The notes beneath the pieces are model-generated. The model was not told the origin of the DNA and did no database searches. It saw nothing but the letters and a program-made list of their open reading frames with translations. DNA of 64,000 nucleotides from NCBI RefSeq assembly GCF_004362715.1, contig NZ_SNYC01000004.1:310001-374000 (forward strand), in the 5' to 3' direction. Positions 1 through 9,178 of this stretch are shown in pieces. Source of the DNA: Pedobacter metabolipauper. GTDB taxonomy: Bacteria > Bacteroidota > Bacteroidia > Sphingobacteriales > Sphingobacteriaceae. A program made the translations under genes and the position numbers. Numbering within the stretch: position 1 is the stretch's first letter; every line of letters starts with the position of its first letter.

Positions 1-314
1 CCTCTAGGTCGGTTCTTTTTTTATGAAGGTTTGTTAAGGCGAAACCTCCTTTTTCTTGATTGACGGCCAAAGGGCATCAAACCGCTCTAGCCGTATAATG
101 AGATTAACACTTCCTTGCTTAATTTAAGCTAGCAAACTTCTACTAATTCATTTTTAACATGCATAATCAAATTAAAGATATCTCAACTTTATACGCTGGC
201 ATGATGGGAAGGAATGAGGAAATTAAAAAAATGGCTCCCGGTGTGATATAAGATTTACATCACGCCAGAAGCATATTAATAAACACTGTGAGTGCTGTCA
301 ATAGAGCTGAAGCC
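1..314. other. Gene-poor left edge
   Basis: No convincing gene was found here. A weak hairpin with AGGTTT at 27-32 and AAACCT at 42-47 is followed by a short T run, and could be the terminator of a plus-strand gene that ends before the window. A 30-codon ATG frame at 159-251 (plus) has no recognisable family or ribosome-binding site and is not called as a gene. The rest is AT-rich spacer downstream of the minus-strand NTF2-like gene. Confidence 0.4.
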
Positions 315-638
315 TTACCCGGTCACTTTTAAAGAATCAATGAGATCGTTCTTTAATCCCAAATGAAACTGAAGTATTATTGGACTTCCCGGAAACGTAC
401 CGGACACCCTTGCAGTCAGTACCCCATTTGATTCAGACTCCTCGTACTTGAGTGGTTCCATTGAAGACTGATAAGCCTCATTTGCATGTTCGATCCACTG
501 GCGAATTTCGTCCTTGCCAGTATGTACTTTGCCTTCGTCATGTACGATGGCGGATTCAGTAAAGCATTCTGTGTAAGCTTTGCTGTCATAATTGTTCTGC
601 GTCTCTACGAAGCGCTCTACTACTTTAGGTAATTCCAT
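315..638 (-). CDS. SnoaL/NTF2-like family protein
   Basis: This 107-residue protein has the look of the SnoaL-like (NTF2 fold) family: an N-terminal helix (ERFVETQNNYDSKAYTECF), the xxAxVHDEG strand that opens the pocket, and a helix around GKDEIRQW. Members are small polyketide cyclases, isomerases or ligand-binding proteins, and the substrate cannot be told from sequence. It lies 18 nt after the SDR oxidoreductase on the same strand, so the two are probably co-transcribed. The HxlR regulator is divergent, which suggests a small inducible detoxification or catabolic unit. The family call is fairly firm; the function is unknown. Confidence 0.75.
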   Translation of the reverse strand: MELPKVVERFVETQNNYDSKAYTECFTESAIVHDEGKVHTGKDEIRQWIEHANEAYQSSMEPLKYEESESNGVLTARVSGTFPGSPIILQFHLGLKNDLIDSLKVTG

Positions 639-656
639 GATGATATAATTAAGTTT

Positions 657-1451
657 TTAAATAGTCGGTACCGTTCCGCCGTCAATGACGAAATTTGTTC
701 CTGTTAAGTAATTGGCTCTTGGAGATACTAAAAAGCCAACCAATTCGGCTACTTCTTCCGGTTCGGCGGGCCTTCCGTAAGGTATTCCACCCAATGCATC
801 CATGACACTTTGCTGAGCCTCTTCTACAGTACTATTTGCATTTCTTGCAATCTCGCCCAACCAGGCTATCGATGCTGTTGTATTTATCCATCCTGGCGAA
901 ACAGTTAGCACGCGAACACCTTTTGGCGTAACTTCATTTGATAAACTTTTACTGTAATTGATTAATCCTGCTTTTGAAGCTGCGTACGGCAAAGTAGAAT
1001 CGTGTAGTGGCAATTTACCCTGGATGGAAGCGATGTGGATAATAACTCCACTTTTCCGAGCGATCATTTGCGGTAAAAATCCCCTGTCAAGCCTAACAGG
1101 AGCAAGTAAATTAGCTTGGAAGGTTGATACCCAATCCTCATCATTCAACGCTGAAAAACCACCAGCAGGTGTTGATGAAGCACCCAGGTTGTTCACCAGG
1201 ATATCCAGCCTGCCATATGCCGACAGCACTTCGCTGATTACTTTTTGTGCATCTTCTGCCTTGCTCAGATCAGCCGGAATAAAATTCACCTCCGGATCGG
1301 CCTGATCGGGCTTGTTCCTTGCTGTGATGATGACGGTTGCACCAGCCATCTTCAAACGTTCGGCTATTGCTTTTCCGGCACCTTTTGTACCACCTGTTAC
1401 CAAAGCTATTTTACCAGATAATTCGTTACTATAATTGATTTCCTGTGTCAT
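657..1451 (-). CDS. SDR family NAD(P)-dependent oxidoreductase
   Basis: This is a classical short-chain dehydrogenase/reductase of 264 residues, the usual length for the family. It has the Rossmann glycine motif TGGTKGAG near residues 19-26, the NNLG motif, a catalytic Ser in the HIAS strand, the YAASK catalytic Tyr/Lys motif near residues 157-161, and the SPGW segment after it. A basic/Asn environment after the second strand (TARNKP) suggests NADP(H) preference, but that is inference. It is the first gene of a minus-strand pair with an NTF2-like protein and is divergent from an HxlR regulator. A palindromic operator candidate lies 69 nt upstream of its start. The substrate is not identifiable. 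Confidence 0.9.
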   Translation of the reverse strand: MTQEINYSNELSGKIALVTGGTKGAGKAIAERLKMAGATVIITARNKPDQADPEVNFIPADLSKAEDAQKVISEVLSAYGRLDILVNNLGASSTPAGGFSALNDEDWVSTFQANLLAPVRLDRGFLPQMIARKSGVIIHIASIQGKLPLHDSTLPYAASKAGLINYSKSLSNEVTPKGVRVLTVSPGWINTTASIAWLGEIARNANSTVEEAQQSVMDALGGIPYGRPAEPEEVAELVGFLVSPRANYLTGTNFVIDGGTVPTI

Positions 1452-1520
1452 AATTATTTTTGTTTCCGAACAAATTTCGATAGTACACCGGTATCAAACA
1501 ATTACGGAGTTACGAATCAA

Positions 1521-1542
1521 ATACGGATAAATTTATCCGTAT
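1521..1542. promoter_or_regulatory. Perfect 22-bp palindrome, candidate HxlR operator
   Basis: The half-site ATACGGATAAA is followed immediately by its exact reverse complement, giving an uninterrupted 22-bp palindrome. It sits between the divergent SDR gene and the HxlR-type regulator. Its last base is the first base of the TTG that serves as the -33 element for the regulator. HxlR-family proteins are dimeric winged-helix proteins that bind such symmetric sites, so autoregulation plus control of the SDR operon is the natural inference. Confidence 0.75.
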
Positions 1543-1572
1543 TGCTCAGCTGCCGATTGTCTTGTATATTTG
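1542..1572 (+). promoter_or_regulatory. Bacteroidota-type promoter of the HxlR gene
   Basis: TTG at 1542-1544 and TATATTTG at 1565-1572 fit the Bacteroidota TTG / TAnnTTTG consensus with a 20-nt spacer. The -7 box ends only 5 nt before the ATG at 1578, so the transcript would start at or next to the start codon. The -33 box touches the 22-bp palindrome, as expected for a repressor-controlled promoter. Confidence 0.65.
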
Positions 1573-1577
1573 TACTT

Positions 1578-2000
1578 ATGTATGAAAAGAAGACTATCCC
1601 CTCCCTTAACTGTGGTCTTGACCTGGTAGGAGAAGTGCTCTATGGCAAATGGAAGATTCGCATCCTATGGTTCATCCATGAAGGCCACCTACGGCCTAGT
1701 GAACTTCAACGAAAAATCCCGGACGTAACGAGGCGTGTGCTAAATGTGCAGATGAAGGAACTTGAAGATCATGAACTGGTCACTAAGAAAATTTTTCCCG
1801 TATTGCCCCCGAAAGTTGAATACAGTCTTACCGACTTCGGTAAAACACTTATCCCATTGATCAGTGCTATCGGCCTGTGGGGTGACGAAAATCAGGATCG
1901 GCTGAGAAGGGTGATTTTAAAGCATACCCAGGCATCATCAAACGAGACGGAGAACCCATATGACGAAGCTCTGCCAGTTCCACAGGAGCTTTCACATTAA
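1578..2000 (+). CDS. HxlR family winged-helix transcriptional regulator
   Basis: The protein has the HxlR signature: an N-terminal Cys (Cys12) just before the helix LVGEVLYGKWKIRIL, the recognition region LRPSELQRKIPDVTRRVL, and the wing ending in VEYSLTDFG. Many HxlR proteins (HypR, YodB, QorR) sense quinones, aldehydes or hypochlorite through this Cys. A divergent oxidoreductase neighbour fits that role, though the inducer is inference. ATG 1578 is preferred over the upstream TTG at 1542, because that TTG is part of the promoter and the longer N-terminus has no family counterpart. Length from this start is 140 residues, somewhat longer than typical because of a hydrophilic tail. Confidence 0.9.
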   Translation: MYEKKTIPSLNCGLDLVGEVLYGKWKIRILWFIHEGHLRPSELQRKIPDVTRRVLNVQMKELEDHELVTKKIFPVLPPKVEYSLTDFGKTLIPLISAIGLWGDENQDRLRRVILKHTQASSNETENPYDEALPVPQELSH

Positions 2001-2055
2001 CCCGGTTTCTGCAGCGATAAAACTTCTCTGTTCCATATTTTACAAATATAAAAGG

Positions 2056-2130
2056 CTATATAAGCCCTTCATCCCCAAAGGAGAAGTAACCACCTTTGGT
2101 TAAGATGATATGATCCAGAATCAATAAGTC
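2056..2130 (-). pseudogene. radC-like C-terminal remnant
   Basis: Read on the minus strand, this stretch encodes DLLILDHIILTKGGYFSF followed by GDEGLI and a stop. This matches the C-terminal end of RadC/JAB-domain proteins (consensus LDHxIxT..GYYSFADEGLL). A stop codon lies three codons upstream of it (around 2137-2139), and no JAB catalytic motif (HNHPSG) is visible in any frame up to the tRNA. It is therefore a fragment of about 25 codons. Short RadC proteins are common cargo of Bacteroidota integrative elements, and the adjacent tRNA gene fits that history. The identification rests on a short segment. Confidence 0.6.
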
Positions 2131-2250
2131 CAGAGTTCACTTTTTCCTGAAAAAATCGACTTTGACAGAGCCAAACATCGAACACCTCAGACAAATTCAA
2201 CATCGCATGTGATATCGCTGATTAACAAGGAGTTAATAGCCTTAAAAACA

Positions 2251-2281
2251 GATACAGCGCATGATTTTCAAGCGCTGTATC
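2251..2281 (-). terminator. Terminator downstream of tRNA-Arg
   Basis: There is a perfect 10-bp stem (GATACAGCGC at 2251-2260 and its complement at 2272-2281) with an 11-nt loop. On the minus strand it is followed by TGTTTTTAAG. It starts 6 nt after the 3' end of the tRNA and so ends that transcript. Confidence 0.7.
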
Positions 2282-2287
2282 GTCAAG

Positions 2288-2359
2288 TGGTCCCGACGAG
2301 AATCGAACTCATATCTAAAGTTTAGGAAACTTCTATTCTATCCGTTGAACTACGGGACC
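2288..2359 (-). tRNA. tRNA-Arg (anticodon CCT)
   Basis: The 72-nt minus-strand sequence folds into a full cloverleaf. It has acceptor GGTCCCG/CGGGACC, D stem GTTC/GAAT, anticodon stem GAAGT/ACTTT with loop TTCCTAA (anticodon CCT, reading AGG), a 4-nt variable loop, T stem ATGAG/CTCGT with loop TTCGATT, and discriminator A. The 3' CCA is not encoded. It sits between metG (same strand, upstream) and a radC remnant downstream of its 3' end. tRNA 3' ends are common integration sites, but no second copy of its end was found in the window. Confidence 0.92.
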
Positions 2360-2365
2360 AAAATC

Positions 2366-4474
2366 TTACCTGACTACACTTCCATTTTTATGGTTTTGTA
2401 CAGGAGCCACAAAAGTAAGTTTTCCATCTGAATTTTCAGACATTAAAATCATTCCTTGTGATAAAATTCCTTTTATCTCTCTTGGTGCCAGATTTACAAC
2501 CAGGCTTACCTGCTGTCCGATGATCTCTTCTGGCTGATAATATTCTGCGATTCCTGACACTACGGTACGCTGGTCGATTCCTGTATCCAGCGTTAATTTT
2601 AACAATTTCTTCGTTTTCTCTACCTTTTCTGCGGCGACGATTGTTGCCACGCGGATATCTATTGCACTAAATTGCTCAAACTGGATATTATCTTTCGCTG
2701 GCTCAGTTACTGCCGCTGCCGACTGGTTGTCTACCTTGCTTTGGTTTAACTTGTCAATTTGTGCCTGTACCATTTCATCTTCAATCTTTTCGAATAACAA
2801 TACTGGCTCATTAAGCTGATGTCCGCGGTGTAACAGATCCATCTTACCTGCATCTTCCCACATGTGACCTCCATAGTTCAGCATTTTCATCAGCTTATCT
2901 GCCGTGAACGGCAAAAACGGTTCGATCAATATTTCTATATTCGCGGCTATTTGCAAGCTGATATTTAGAATGGTGCGCACGCGGTCTTCATCTGTTTTAA
3001 TCACTTTCCAGGGCTCTGTATCTGCCAGGTATTTATTACCAAGGCGGGCTACATTCATTACCTCTGATAACGCTTCTCTAAAACGATAGTTCTCTATTGA
3101 TGCACTGATCTTTGCCGGGAAAGCTGCAAGATCATCGATCACCTGCTGATCTTCCGGTGTTACGGTCATCAGCATCGGTACTTTACCGCCAAAATATTTA
3201 TGTGTTAAAACCACCACCCGATTGATGAAGTTACCCAATATGGCAACCAGCTCGTTGTTATTTCTAGCCTGAAAATCTTTCCAGGTAAAGTCATTGTCTT
3301 TTGTTTCCGGAGCGGTTGCGGTTAGTACATAGCGTAATACATCCTGTTTGTCTTTAAACTCGAGAAGGTACTCATTTAACCAAACTGCCCAGTTCTTAGA
3401 CGTAGAGATCTTTTGGCCTTCCAGGTTTAAAAATTCGTTAGCCGGTACGTTATCTGCCAATATATAATCGCCGTGTGCCATTAACATGGCCGGGAAGATC
3501 ACACAATGGAAAACGATGTTGTCCTTACCGATAAAATGAACCAGTTTAGTGCTATCATCTTTCCAGTATTGTTCCCAATTTCCTTTTTCTACCTCGTTCT
3601 GATTGATGTAATACTCTTCTGCTTTGGGATTCCAAACATCCAGACGGGCATAATCAAAAAGCTCTTTTGTTGCGGAGATGTATCCGATTGGTGCATCAAA
3701 CCAAACGTACAATACTTTTCCTTTCGCATCTTTAACCGGAACTTTAACCCCCCAGTCCAGATCCCGGGTCATGGCACGCGGCTGTAAGCCTGCATTTAAC
3801 CAGCTTTGGCACTGGCCATAAACATTTGGACGCCATTCCTTATGTCCTTCGATATATTCACGTAAACGGCCTTCGTATTTATCTAATGGCAGGAACCAGT
3901 TCTTTGTCTCTTTTCTTACTGGTTTTTCGCCAGAAAGGGTAGATTTTGGATTGATCAGGTCTGTTGCATTTAACGTACTTCCGCAGTTTTCACACTGATC
4001 GCCATAGGCATTTTCATTGCCGCATTTGGGACATGTTCCGGTGATGTACCGGTCTGCCAAAAATGTCTGTGCCTTTTCATCGTAATATTGCTCCGTTACT
4101 TCTTCTGTAAATACTCCTTTTTTATATAGGTTTTCAAAGAAATCTGAAGCCGTATGGTGGTGCATTGAAGATGATGTACGATGATAGATATCAAAGGATA
4201 CACCGAATTCTTTAAAAGAATCTCCTATTATTTTATGGTATTTATCTACAATAACCTGTGGCGTTACGCCCTCTTTTTTTGCCTTCAGTGTAATTGGCAC
4301 ACCATTTTCATCTGATCCGCAAATGAATTTTACATCCCTTTTATTTGAGCGTAAGTATCGTACATACGTATCGGCAGGCAAATAAACACCAGCCAAATGG
4401 CCAATATGAACCGGACCATTGGTATATGGTAATGCTGCCGTTACGGTATATCTTTTTATTTTACTGTTATCCAA
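2366..4474 (-). CDS. metG: Methionyl-tRNA synthetase
   Basis: This is the cytosolic class I synthetase that charges tRNA-Met. It has the HIGH motif as HIGH in [10 protein letters not shown] near the N-terminus, a zinc knuckle with two CxxC pairs (CPKCGN...CENC), the KMSKS loop as KISTSKNW, the anticodon-binding helical domain, and a C-terminal EMAP/Arc1p-type tRNA-binding domain ([10 protein letters not shown] onward, about the last 110 residues) used for dimerisation. Family homology begins at [10 protein letters not shown]. No ATG fits there, and the codon in place is TTG at 4474-4472, so a TTG start giving 702 residues is proposed. Longer readings run into the divergent ldcA gene. The tRNA-Arg gene follows 6 nt after the stop. 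Confidence 0.95.
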   Translation of the reverse strand: MDNSKIKRYTVTAALPYTNGPVHIGHLAGVYLPADTYVRYLRSNKRDVKFICGSDENGVPITLKAKKEGVTPQVIVDKYHKIIGDSFKEFGVSFDIYHRTSSSMHHHTASDFFENLYKKGVFTEEVTEQYYDEKAQTFLADRYITGTCPKCGNENAYGDQCENCGSTLNATDLINPKSTLSGEKPVRKETKNWFLPLDKYEGRLREYIEGHKEWRPNVYGQCQSWLNAGLQPRAMTRDLDWGVKVPVKDAKGKVLYVWFDAPIGYISATKELFDYARLDVWNPKAEEYYINQNEVEKGNWEQYWKDDSTKLVHFIGKDNIVFHCVIFPAMLMAHGDYILADNVPANEFLNLEGQKISTSKNWAVWLNEYLLEFKDKQDVLRYVLTATAPETKDNDFTWKDFQARNNNELVAILGNFINRVVVLTHKYFGGKVPMLMTVTPEDQQVIDDLAAFPAKISASIENYRFREALSEVMNVARLGNKYLADTEPWKVIKTDEDRVRTILNISLQIAANIEILIEPFLPFTADKLMKMLNYGGHMWEDAGKMDLLHRGHQLNEPVLLFEKIEDEMVQAQIDKLNQSKVDNQSAAAVTEPAKDNIQFEQFSAIDIRVATIVAAEKVEKTKKLLKLTLDTGIDQRTVVSGIAEYYQPEEIIGQQVSLVVNLAPREIKGILSQGMILMSENSDGKLTFVAPVQNHKNGSVVR

Positions 4475-4514
4475 AACTATTTTTATTATTTTGGCAAAGA
4501 TAAGTGTTTTAAAA

Positions 4515-5417
4515 ATGATTAAACAGCCAGCATATTTAAAAAAAGGTGACAAGATTGCAATAGTTTGTCCGGCCAAGAAATTACCCCGATCTATTGATGC
4601 CGCCATCACCATTTTTGAACAATGGGGACTATCTGTTGTTGTTGGTAAAACCGTTCATGCTGCCCACTACCAGTTTGCCGGTGATGATGCGTTACGGGCC
4701 TCAGATCTTCAGGGTTTTCTTGATGATCCTGAAATTAAAGCGATTGTTGCCGGAAGAGGTGGTTATGGTACCATCCGGATCATTGACGACCTTGATTTTA
4801 CTGCGTTTGAACTAAACCCTAAATGGGTAGTTGGCTTTAGCGACATCACCGTTTTACTTTCCCATATTTTTGCTGACCTAAATACACAGAGCATCCATGC
4901 TCAAATGCCCTATACCTTTGAAGATGCGACGCCAGAATCCCTGGAATCTTTACGGAAGTCTCTGTTTGGTGAAGCACTAAGTTACCAGTGTAGCGGACTC
5001 AATAAGCTTCCAAACCAACCCGGAACTGCTGAAGGCATTTTAATTGGCGGAAACCTTACGCTGCTGGTGATGCTGCAGGGCTCTGTTTCTGAAATGGACT
5101 ACACGGATAAGATCTTATTTTTGGAGGATGTTGGCGAACACGAGTATTCCATTGACCGCATGATGCGGATGCTTAAGCGCAGTGGTAAATTAAGTAACCT
5201 TAAAGGCTTAATTATCGGTGCTTTTAATGAAGTAAAGATTGAAGATATTCCATTTGGATCCAGTCCGGAACAAGTGATTTGGGACCTGGTCAAAGAATAC
5301 GATTACCCCGTTTGTTTTAATTTCCCGGTAGGCCACATTGACGATAACCGCGCAATGGTTCTTGGTCAAAAAATACGGCTCACCGTCGATGTACAAAGTG
5401 CAGGAATAGCTAATTAA
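4515..5417 (+). CDS. ldcA: LD-carboxypeptidase (S66 family)
   Basis: This is a muropeptide L,D-carboxypeptidase that removes the terminal D-Ala from recycled tetrapeptides in the cytoplasm. At 300 residues it has the usual length. The S66 motifs are present: [10 protein letters not shown], the nucleophile elbow GFSD with Ser109, the ILIGGNL strand, Glu204 in LFLEDVGE and His274 in [10 protein letters not shown]. These give the Ser-Glu-His triad known from the Pseudomonas enzyme. The ATG at 4515 ([17 protein letters not shown]) is chosen because earlier in-frame codons overlap the divergent metG promoter region and have no family counterpart. Only 40 nt separate it from metG, so the two genes share a compact divergent promoter. 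Confidence 0.9.
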   Translation: MIKQPAYLKKGDKIAIVCPAKKLPRSIDAAITIFEQWGLSVVVGKTVHAAHYQFAGDDALRASDLQGFLDDPEIKAIVAGRGGYGTIRIIDDLDFTAFELNPKWVVGFSDITVLLSHIFADLNTQSIHAQMPYTFEDATPESLESLRKSLFGEALSYQCSGLNKLPNQPGTAEGILIGGNLTLLVMLQGSVSEMDYTDKILFLEDVGEHEYSIDRMMRMLKRSGKLSNLKGLIIGAFNEVKIEDIPFGSSPEQVIWDLVKEYDYPVCFNFPVGHIDDNRAMVLGQKIRLTVDVQSAGIAN

Positions 5418-5535
5418 ATTGTTACCTGATTTGTGATCTTATTGATCATTTTCGAGGTATTTTTAACGTTTGAAATGGACTTTTCCATCCTCAAATGATT
5501 AACTTGATTAACTATTTTCATTCAAAACAAAAAAC

Positions 5536-8500
5536 ATGAAGAAAACTTTTACTTTGATGTTCTGTTTTATTTTGGCGTCACAAGTCTATGCTCAAATAAA
5601 ACCGCAATGGATCCGGTATCCTTCAATCTCGCCAGACGGAACAAGCATCGCCTTTACCTATAAAGGTGATCTTTATCGGGTACCAAGCACCGGTGGTACT
5701 GCCCAGCAGCTTACCTTTCATGAAGCACATGATTTTATGCCTGCCTGGAGCAAGGACAGCAAACAGATCGCTTTCGCTTCTGATCGCTATGGCAACTTCG
5801 ATATCTTTACGATGAATGCCGCTGGTGGTTCTGCGAAACGTTTAACTTTTCACTCTGTAGACGAATTTCCTTTTAGCTTTACAGCAGACAACAAATCTGT
5901 GCTTTTTGGCGGTGTTCGTCAGGATGCAGCCATCCACCGTCAATTCCCTACGGCTTCACAGCCTGAGCTATATAGCGTTCCGACGCAGGGCGGAAGAATT
6001 GAACAGGTATTTACTATTCCTGCAGAATATGTTCAATCCAGTAAGGATGGCTCTAAAATGATCTATCACGATAAAAAGGGTGGAGAAAATGAATGGCGTA
6101 AACACCATAAATCTTCTGTAACCAGAGCAGTCTGGCTGTACGATAAAAAAACGAACAAGCATCAGCAAATCAGTTCCTTTTATGGTGAGAACCGAAATCC
6201 TGTTTTTGCCGATGGCGAACAGAGCATCTTCTATTTAAGTGAGGAAGGCGGCAATTTTAACATTTTTAAAATGCCGCTTAAGCCGAATGCTAAAGGTGAG
6301 CAGGTTACTAATTTTAAAACATTCCCGGTTCGTTTCTTAAGCACTGCCGATAATGGCCTGCTGAGCTTTGGTTATGACGGTGAATTATATACGTTAAAAC
6401 CAGGACAAGCCCCTAAAAAGCTTGATGTGATAATCAATACCCAGGATAAGAGTAACAACGATGGCGTTGTTGCCATTAATGGTGGCGTACGTGAGATGTC
6501 TGTTTCTCCTGATGGAAAAGAAGTTGCCTTTATTGCCCGCGGTGAAGTTTTTATAACTTCTGTGGATGGTAAAATGACCAAACGGGTTACTAATACTCCG
6601 GAACAGGAACGTTTTGTAGAATTTGCACCTGATGGTAAATCAATCATTTACTCCAGCGAAAGGAATGGTAAATGGCGCATTTACCAGGTTAAAAAAACAC
6701 GTAAGGAGGAACCCTATTTCTTTGCTTCTACACTATTAGAAGAAAAAGCATTGGTTAGCAATGATAACGACAACTATATGCCTTCTATGTCTCCGGATGG
6801 TAAACGGATTGCTTTCATTGAAAACAGAAGATCGCTTCGCGTTATGGAACTGGATTCGAAAAAATCGGTAACGCTTCTTAGTCCGGACCAACTGTTTTAT
6901 ATGCAGGATGGTGACCAGTATTTTACCTGGAGCCCGGATAGTAAATGGTTACTGGCTACTTACCGTCCAACGATGTCTAACGGAGAAGTTGTATTGCTGG
7001 ATGCCCAGGGTAAATTACCAATGAGAAACCTGACCAAAAGCGGTTATGGTGACGGCAATGCCAAATGGGTAAACCAGGGTAAGCAAATGATTTGGTTTAG
7101 CAACAGGGATGGTATGAAAGCCCATGCAAACAGCGGCTCGTCTCAGCGTGATGTATACAGTATGTTTTTTACAAAAGATGGCTGGGATCGTTTTAACCTG
7201 AGTAAAGATGATTTTAGCTTACTTAAGGATGTGGAAACCATTGAAAAGAAAGCTGCTGATGATGCTGCTAAAAAAGCTGCGGCTGATAGTAAAGATAAAA
7301 AAACAGTTAAACCTGACTCTACTGTAATCTTTGAATTTGATGGCATTGAAACCAGAAAAGCCCGTTTAACCATTCATTCTTCTAATTTGGGTGATGCTGT
7401 ACTTTCTAAAGATGGTGAGAAACTATATTATCTGGCCAGCTTTGAAAAAGGCGCCAACCTTTGGAGTACCAACCTGCGTACCAAAGAGACTAAGATGGAG
7501 ATTGCCTTAGATGGTCAGGGTGGTAGTTTAGAATGGGATAAAGCTCAGAAAAACCTTTATCTGCTTAGTGGCGGCCGCATTTCTAAAATAAACATGGACA
7601 ACAACAAGCGGGATCAAATCACTATTGAAGGCGAAGTAATGGTCAATACCGAAGCCGAGCGTGAGTATATGTTTGACCATGTATGGCTGCGCAACAAAGG
7701 AATGTTTTATATTGCTAATATGCATGGCGCGGATTGGGATGCCTTAAAACCTGCATACCGCAAATACCTCCCTCATATTGGCAATAGCTATGAATTTGCT
7801 GAAATGCTTTCTGAATTACTTGGCGAGCTGAATGTTTCACACTCAGGAGCGCGATTTAGCAGAAGTTCACCAGAGGGCGATGCTACCGCTTCCTTAGGTA
7901 TTTTGGCCAGCTACAATCACAAAGGTGACGGGATTCTTATTGATGAAGTTATTGCCGGCGGTCCTTTTGACAAAGCCAAGTTCAAAGTTGCCAAAGGAAT
8001 GATCATTGAGAAAATTGACGGTCTTGTTATTGAGGCAAATCAGGATGTTGCCAAATATCTGAATAGAAAAGCCGATCAGTTTACGCTTGTGGAGATCTTA
8101 AATCCTAAGACAAATGAAAGACAACAACTGACCATTAAACCGATTACTATAGGTATGGAGAACCAATTGCTTTACAGACGCTGGGTTAAAATTAACCAGG
8201 CTGAGGTGGACAGTATAAGTCATGGTCAACTTGGTTATGTTCACATTCCGGGTATGAGCGACGGTCCTTACCGCAGCATTTATGAAGAAATGATGGGTAA
8301 ATATGCCGACACAAAAGCTGTTATTGTGGATACCCGATTTAATGGTGGTGGTGACCTGGTTTCGGATCTTGCCATGTTCTTTACCGGACAAAAGTTTTTG
8401 GATTATGCAAATGACCAGCGGTCTGTTGGATACGAACCTACGTTTAGATGGACAAAGCCTACACTGGCTATGTTTAACGAAGCAAACTACAGCGATGGGC

Positions 8501-8775
8501 ACTGTTTCTCTTGCGGTTATAAAGACCTTGGGATTGGTAAGACTGTAGGGATGCCTGTTCCTGGTACTTGTAGTTTTGCCGGTTGGGAAAGTCTGCCTGA
8601 TGGAACAAGATGGGGTTCTATTCCGATCAGTGCTAAAAATAAAGCCGGTGAATGGTTAGAGAACAATGAAACTAAGCCTGATATCCAGGTTAAGAATATG
8701 CCTGGAGTAATTGATAAAGGTAAAGACCAGCAACTGGAAGCTGCGATTCAGGAGTTGCTGAAAGAAGTAAAATAA
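5536..8775 (+). CDS. Tricorn-like S41 protease with propellers and PDZ domain
   Basis: This is a 1079-residue exported protease of the tricorn type. A signal peptide (about residues 1-19, ending ASQVYA) precedes two WD40/PD40-type beta-propellers, visible as repeated SPDG(K/T) blades. A Lys/Ala-rich linker lies near 570-595, then a PDZ domain at about 786-872 and an S41 catalytic core. Catalytic residues by analogy with tricorn are His769 (NVSHSG) and Ser986 (NYSDGHCF), and the NGGGDL loop lies between them. Tricorn proteases trim peptides delivered by other proteases, and Bacteroidota homologues are periplasmic. It stands alone between ldcA and a terminator. The substrate range is unknown. 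Confidence 0.9.
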   Translation: MKKTFTLMFCFILASQVYAQIKPQWIRYPSISPDGTSIAFTYKGDLYRVPSTGGTAQQLTFHEAHDFMPAWSKDSKQIAFASDRYGNFDIFTMNAAGGSAKRLTFHSVDEFPFSFTADNKSVLFGGVRQDAAIHRQFPTASQPELYSVPTQGGRIEQVFTIPAEYVQSSKDGSKMIYHDKKGGENEWRKHHKSSVTRAVWLYDKKTNKHQQISSFYGENRNPVFADGEQSIFYLSEEGGNFNIFKMPLKPNAKGEQVTNFKTFPVRFLSTADNGLLSFGYDGELYTLKPGQAPKKLDVIINTQDKSNNDGVVAINGGVREMSVSPDGKEVAFIARGEVFITSVDGKMTKRVTNTPEQERFVEFAPDGKSIIYSSERNGKWRIYQVKKTRKEEPYFFASTLLEEKALVSNDNDNYMPSMSPDGKRIAFIENRRSLRVMELDSKKSVTLLSPDQLFYMQDGDQYFTWSPDSKWLLATYRPTMSNGEVVLLDAQGKLPMRNLTKSGYGDGNAKWVNQGKQMIWFSNRDGMKAHANSGSSQRDVYSMFFTKDGWDRFNLSKDDFSLLKDVETIEKKAADDAAKKAAADSKDKKTVKPDSTVIFEFDGIETRKARLTIHSSNLGDAVLSKDGEKLYYLASFEKGANLWSTNLRTKETKMEIALDGQGGSLEWDKAQKNLYLLSGGRISKINMDNNKRDQITIEGEVMVNTEAEREYMFDHVWLRNKGMFYIANMHGADWDALKPAYRKYLPHIGNSYEFAEMLSELLGELNVSHSGARFSRSSPEGDATASLGILASYNHKGDGILIDEVIAGGPFDKAKFKVAKGMIIEKIDGLVIEANQDVAKYLNRKADQFTLVEILNPKTNERQQLTIKPITIGMENQLLYRRWVKINQAEVDSISHGQLGYVHIPGMSDGPYRSIYEEMMGKYADTKAVIVDTRFNGGGDLVSDLAMFFTGQKFLDYANDQRSVGYEPTFRWTKPTLAMFNEANYSDGHCFSCGYKDLGIGKTVGMPVPGTCSFAGWESLPDGTRWGSIPISAKNKAGEWLENNETKPDIQVKNMPGVIDKGKDQQLEAAIQELLKEVK

Positions 8776-8792
8776 GCATAAAGGTATTAGCT

Positions 8793-8829
8793 GAAAGGCC
8801 GTCAGATATTTGTTATCTGGTGGCCTTTC
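8793..8829 (+). terminator. Terminator of the tricorn-like protease gene
   Basis: The arms GAAAGGCC and GGCCTTTC, extended inward by CAGATA/TATCTG after a mismatch, form a hairpin 17 nt after the stop codon. It is followed by a T-rich stretch. Confidence 0.75.
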
Positions 8830-9118
8830 TATTTAATGGTCAATCTATTCAGGACTAGTCAACAGTCAACGCCAACTTCATCATTAAGCCATTAAATCCA
8901 CGTATAGTAACTTAACAATCTCTATTGGTTTTATTAATTAAATAGGTTGACATACAAGCACTGGTATGAGTAAACTATTTTAAACAAATTAGATTTAAGG
9001 AATATTATTAACTCAGTAATTACGAACTGCTATTTACATTAAAAACGATAAGAGAAGTTACTTTATGCAGGATATTTTAATGAATAAAAAGACAATACTT
9101 TCAAGAGATCTTATATGC

Positions 9119-9155
9119 AGAAAGGGCTGAACATTTTAAATGTCCAGCCCTTTCT
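9119..9155 (-). terminator. Terminator of the first SusC/SusD operon
   Basis: A near-perfect hairpin (AGAAAGGGCTG paired with CAGCCCTTTCT, continued by ACATTT/AATGT after one mismatch) lies 23 nt beyond the SusD stop on the minus strand. The outer A/T pairs supply U residues on both strands, so it could act in both directions. Confidence 0.7.
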
Positions 9156-9178
9156 AATGAATTAACCTTAACAATTAA

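Larger units (their letters stand above)
8776..9178. other. Intergenic region with two terminators
   Basis: This 400-nt gap holds the terminator of the tricorn-like gene at its left and the terminator of the minus-strand SusC/SusD operon at its right. Between about 8840 and 9115 there is AT-rich sequence with no open frame, RNA gene or repeat that I can support. Confidence 0.6.

Noticed and set aside
159..251. 30-codon ATG frame at the left edge
   Set aside because: No recognisable family, ribosome-binding site or partner; too short to support.
2131..2240. Possible upstream extension of the radC remnant
   Set aside because: Other minus-strand frames here are open for about 45 codons but show no RadC or JAB motif; only the C-terminal 25 codons match.
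4472..4479. TAGTTTTG box overlapping the metG TTG
   Set aside because: It would place the transcript start inside the coding region; probably a chance match.
8098..8502. 134-codon minus-strand frame inside the tricorn-like gene
   Set aside because: Antisense shadow of the S41 domain; no plausible protein features.
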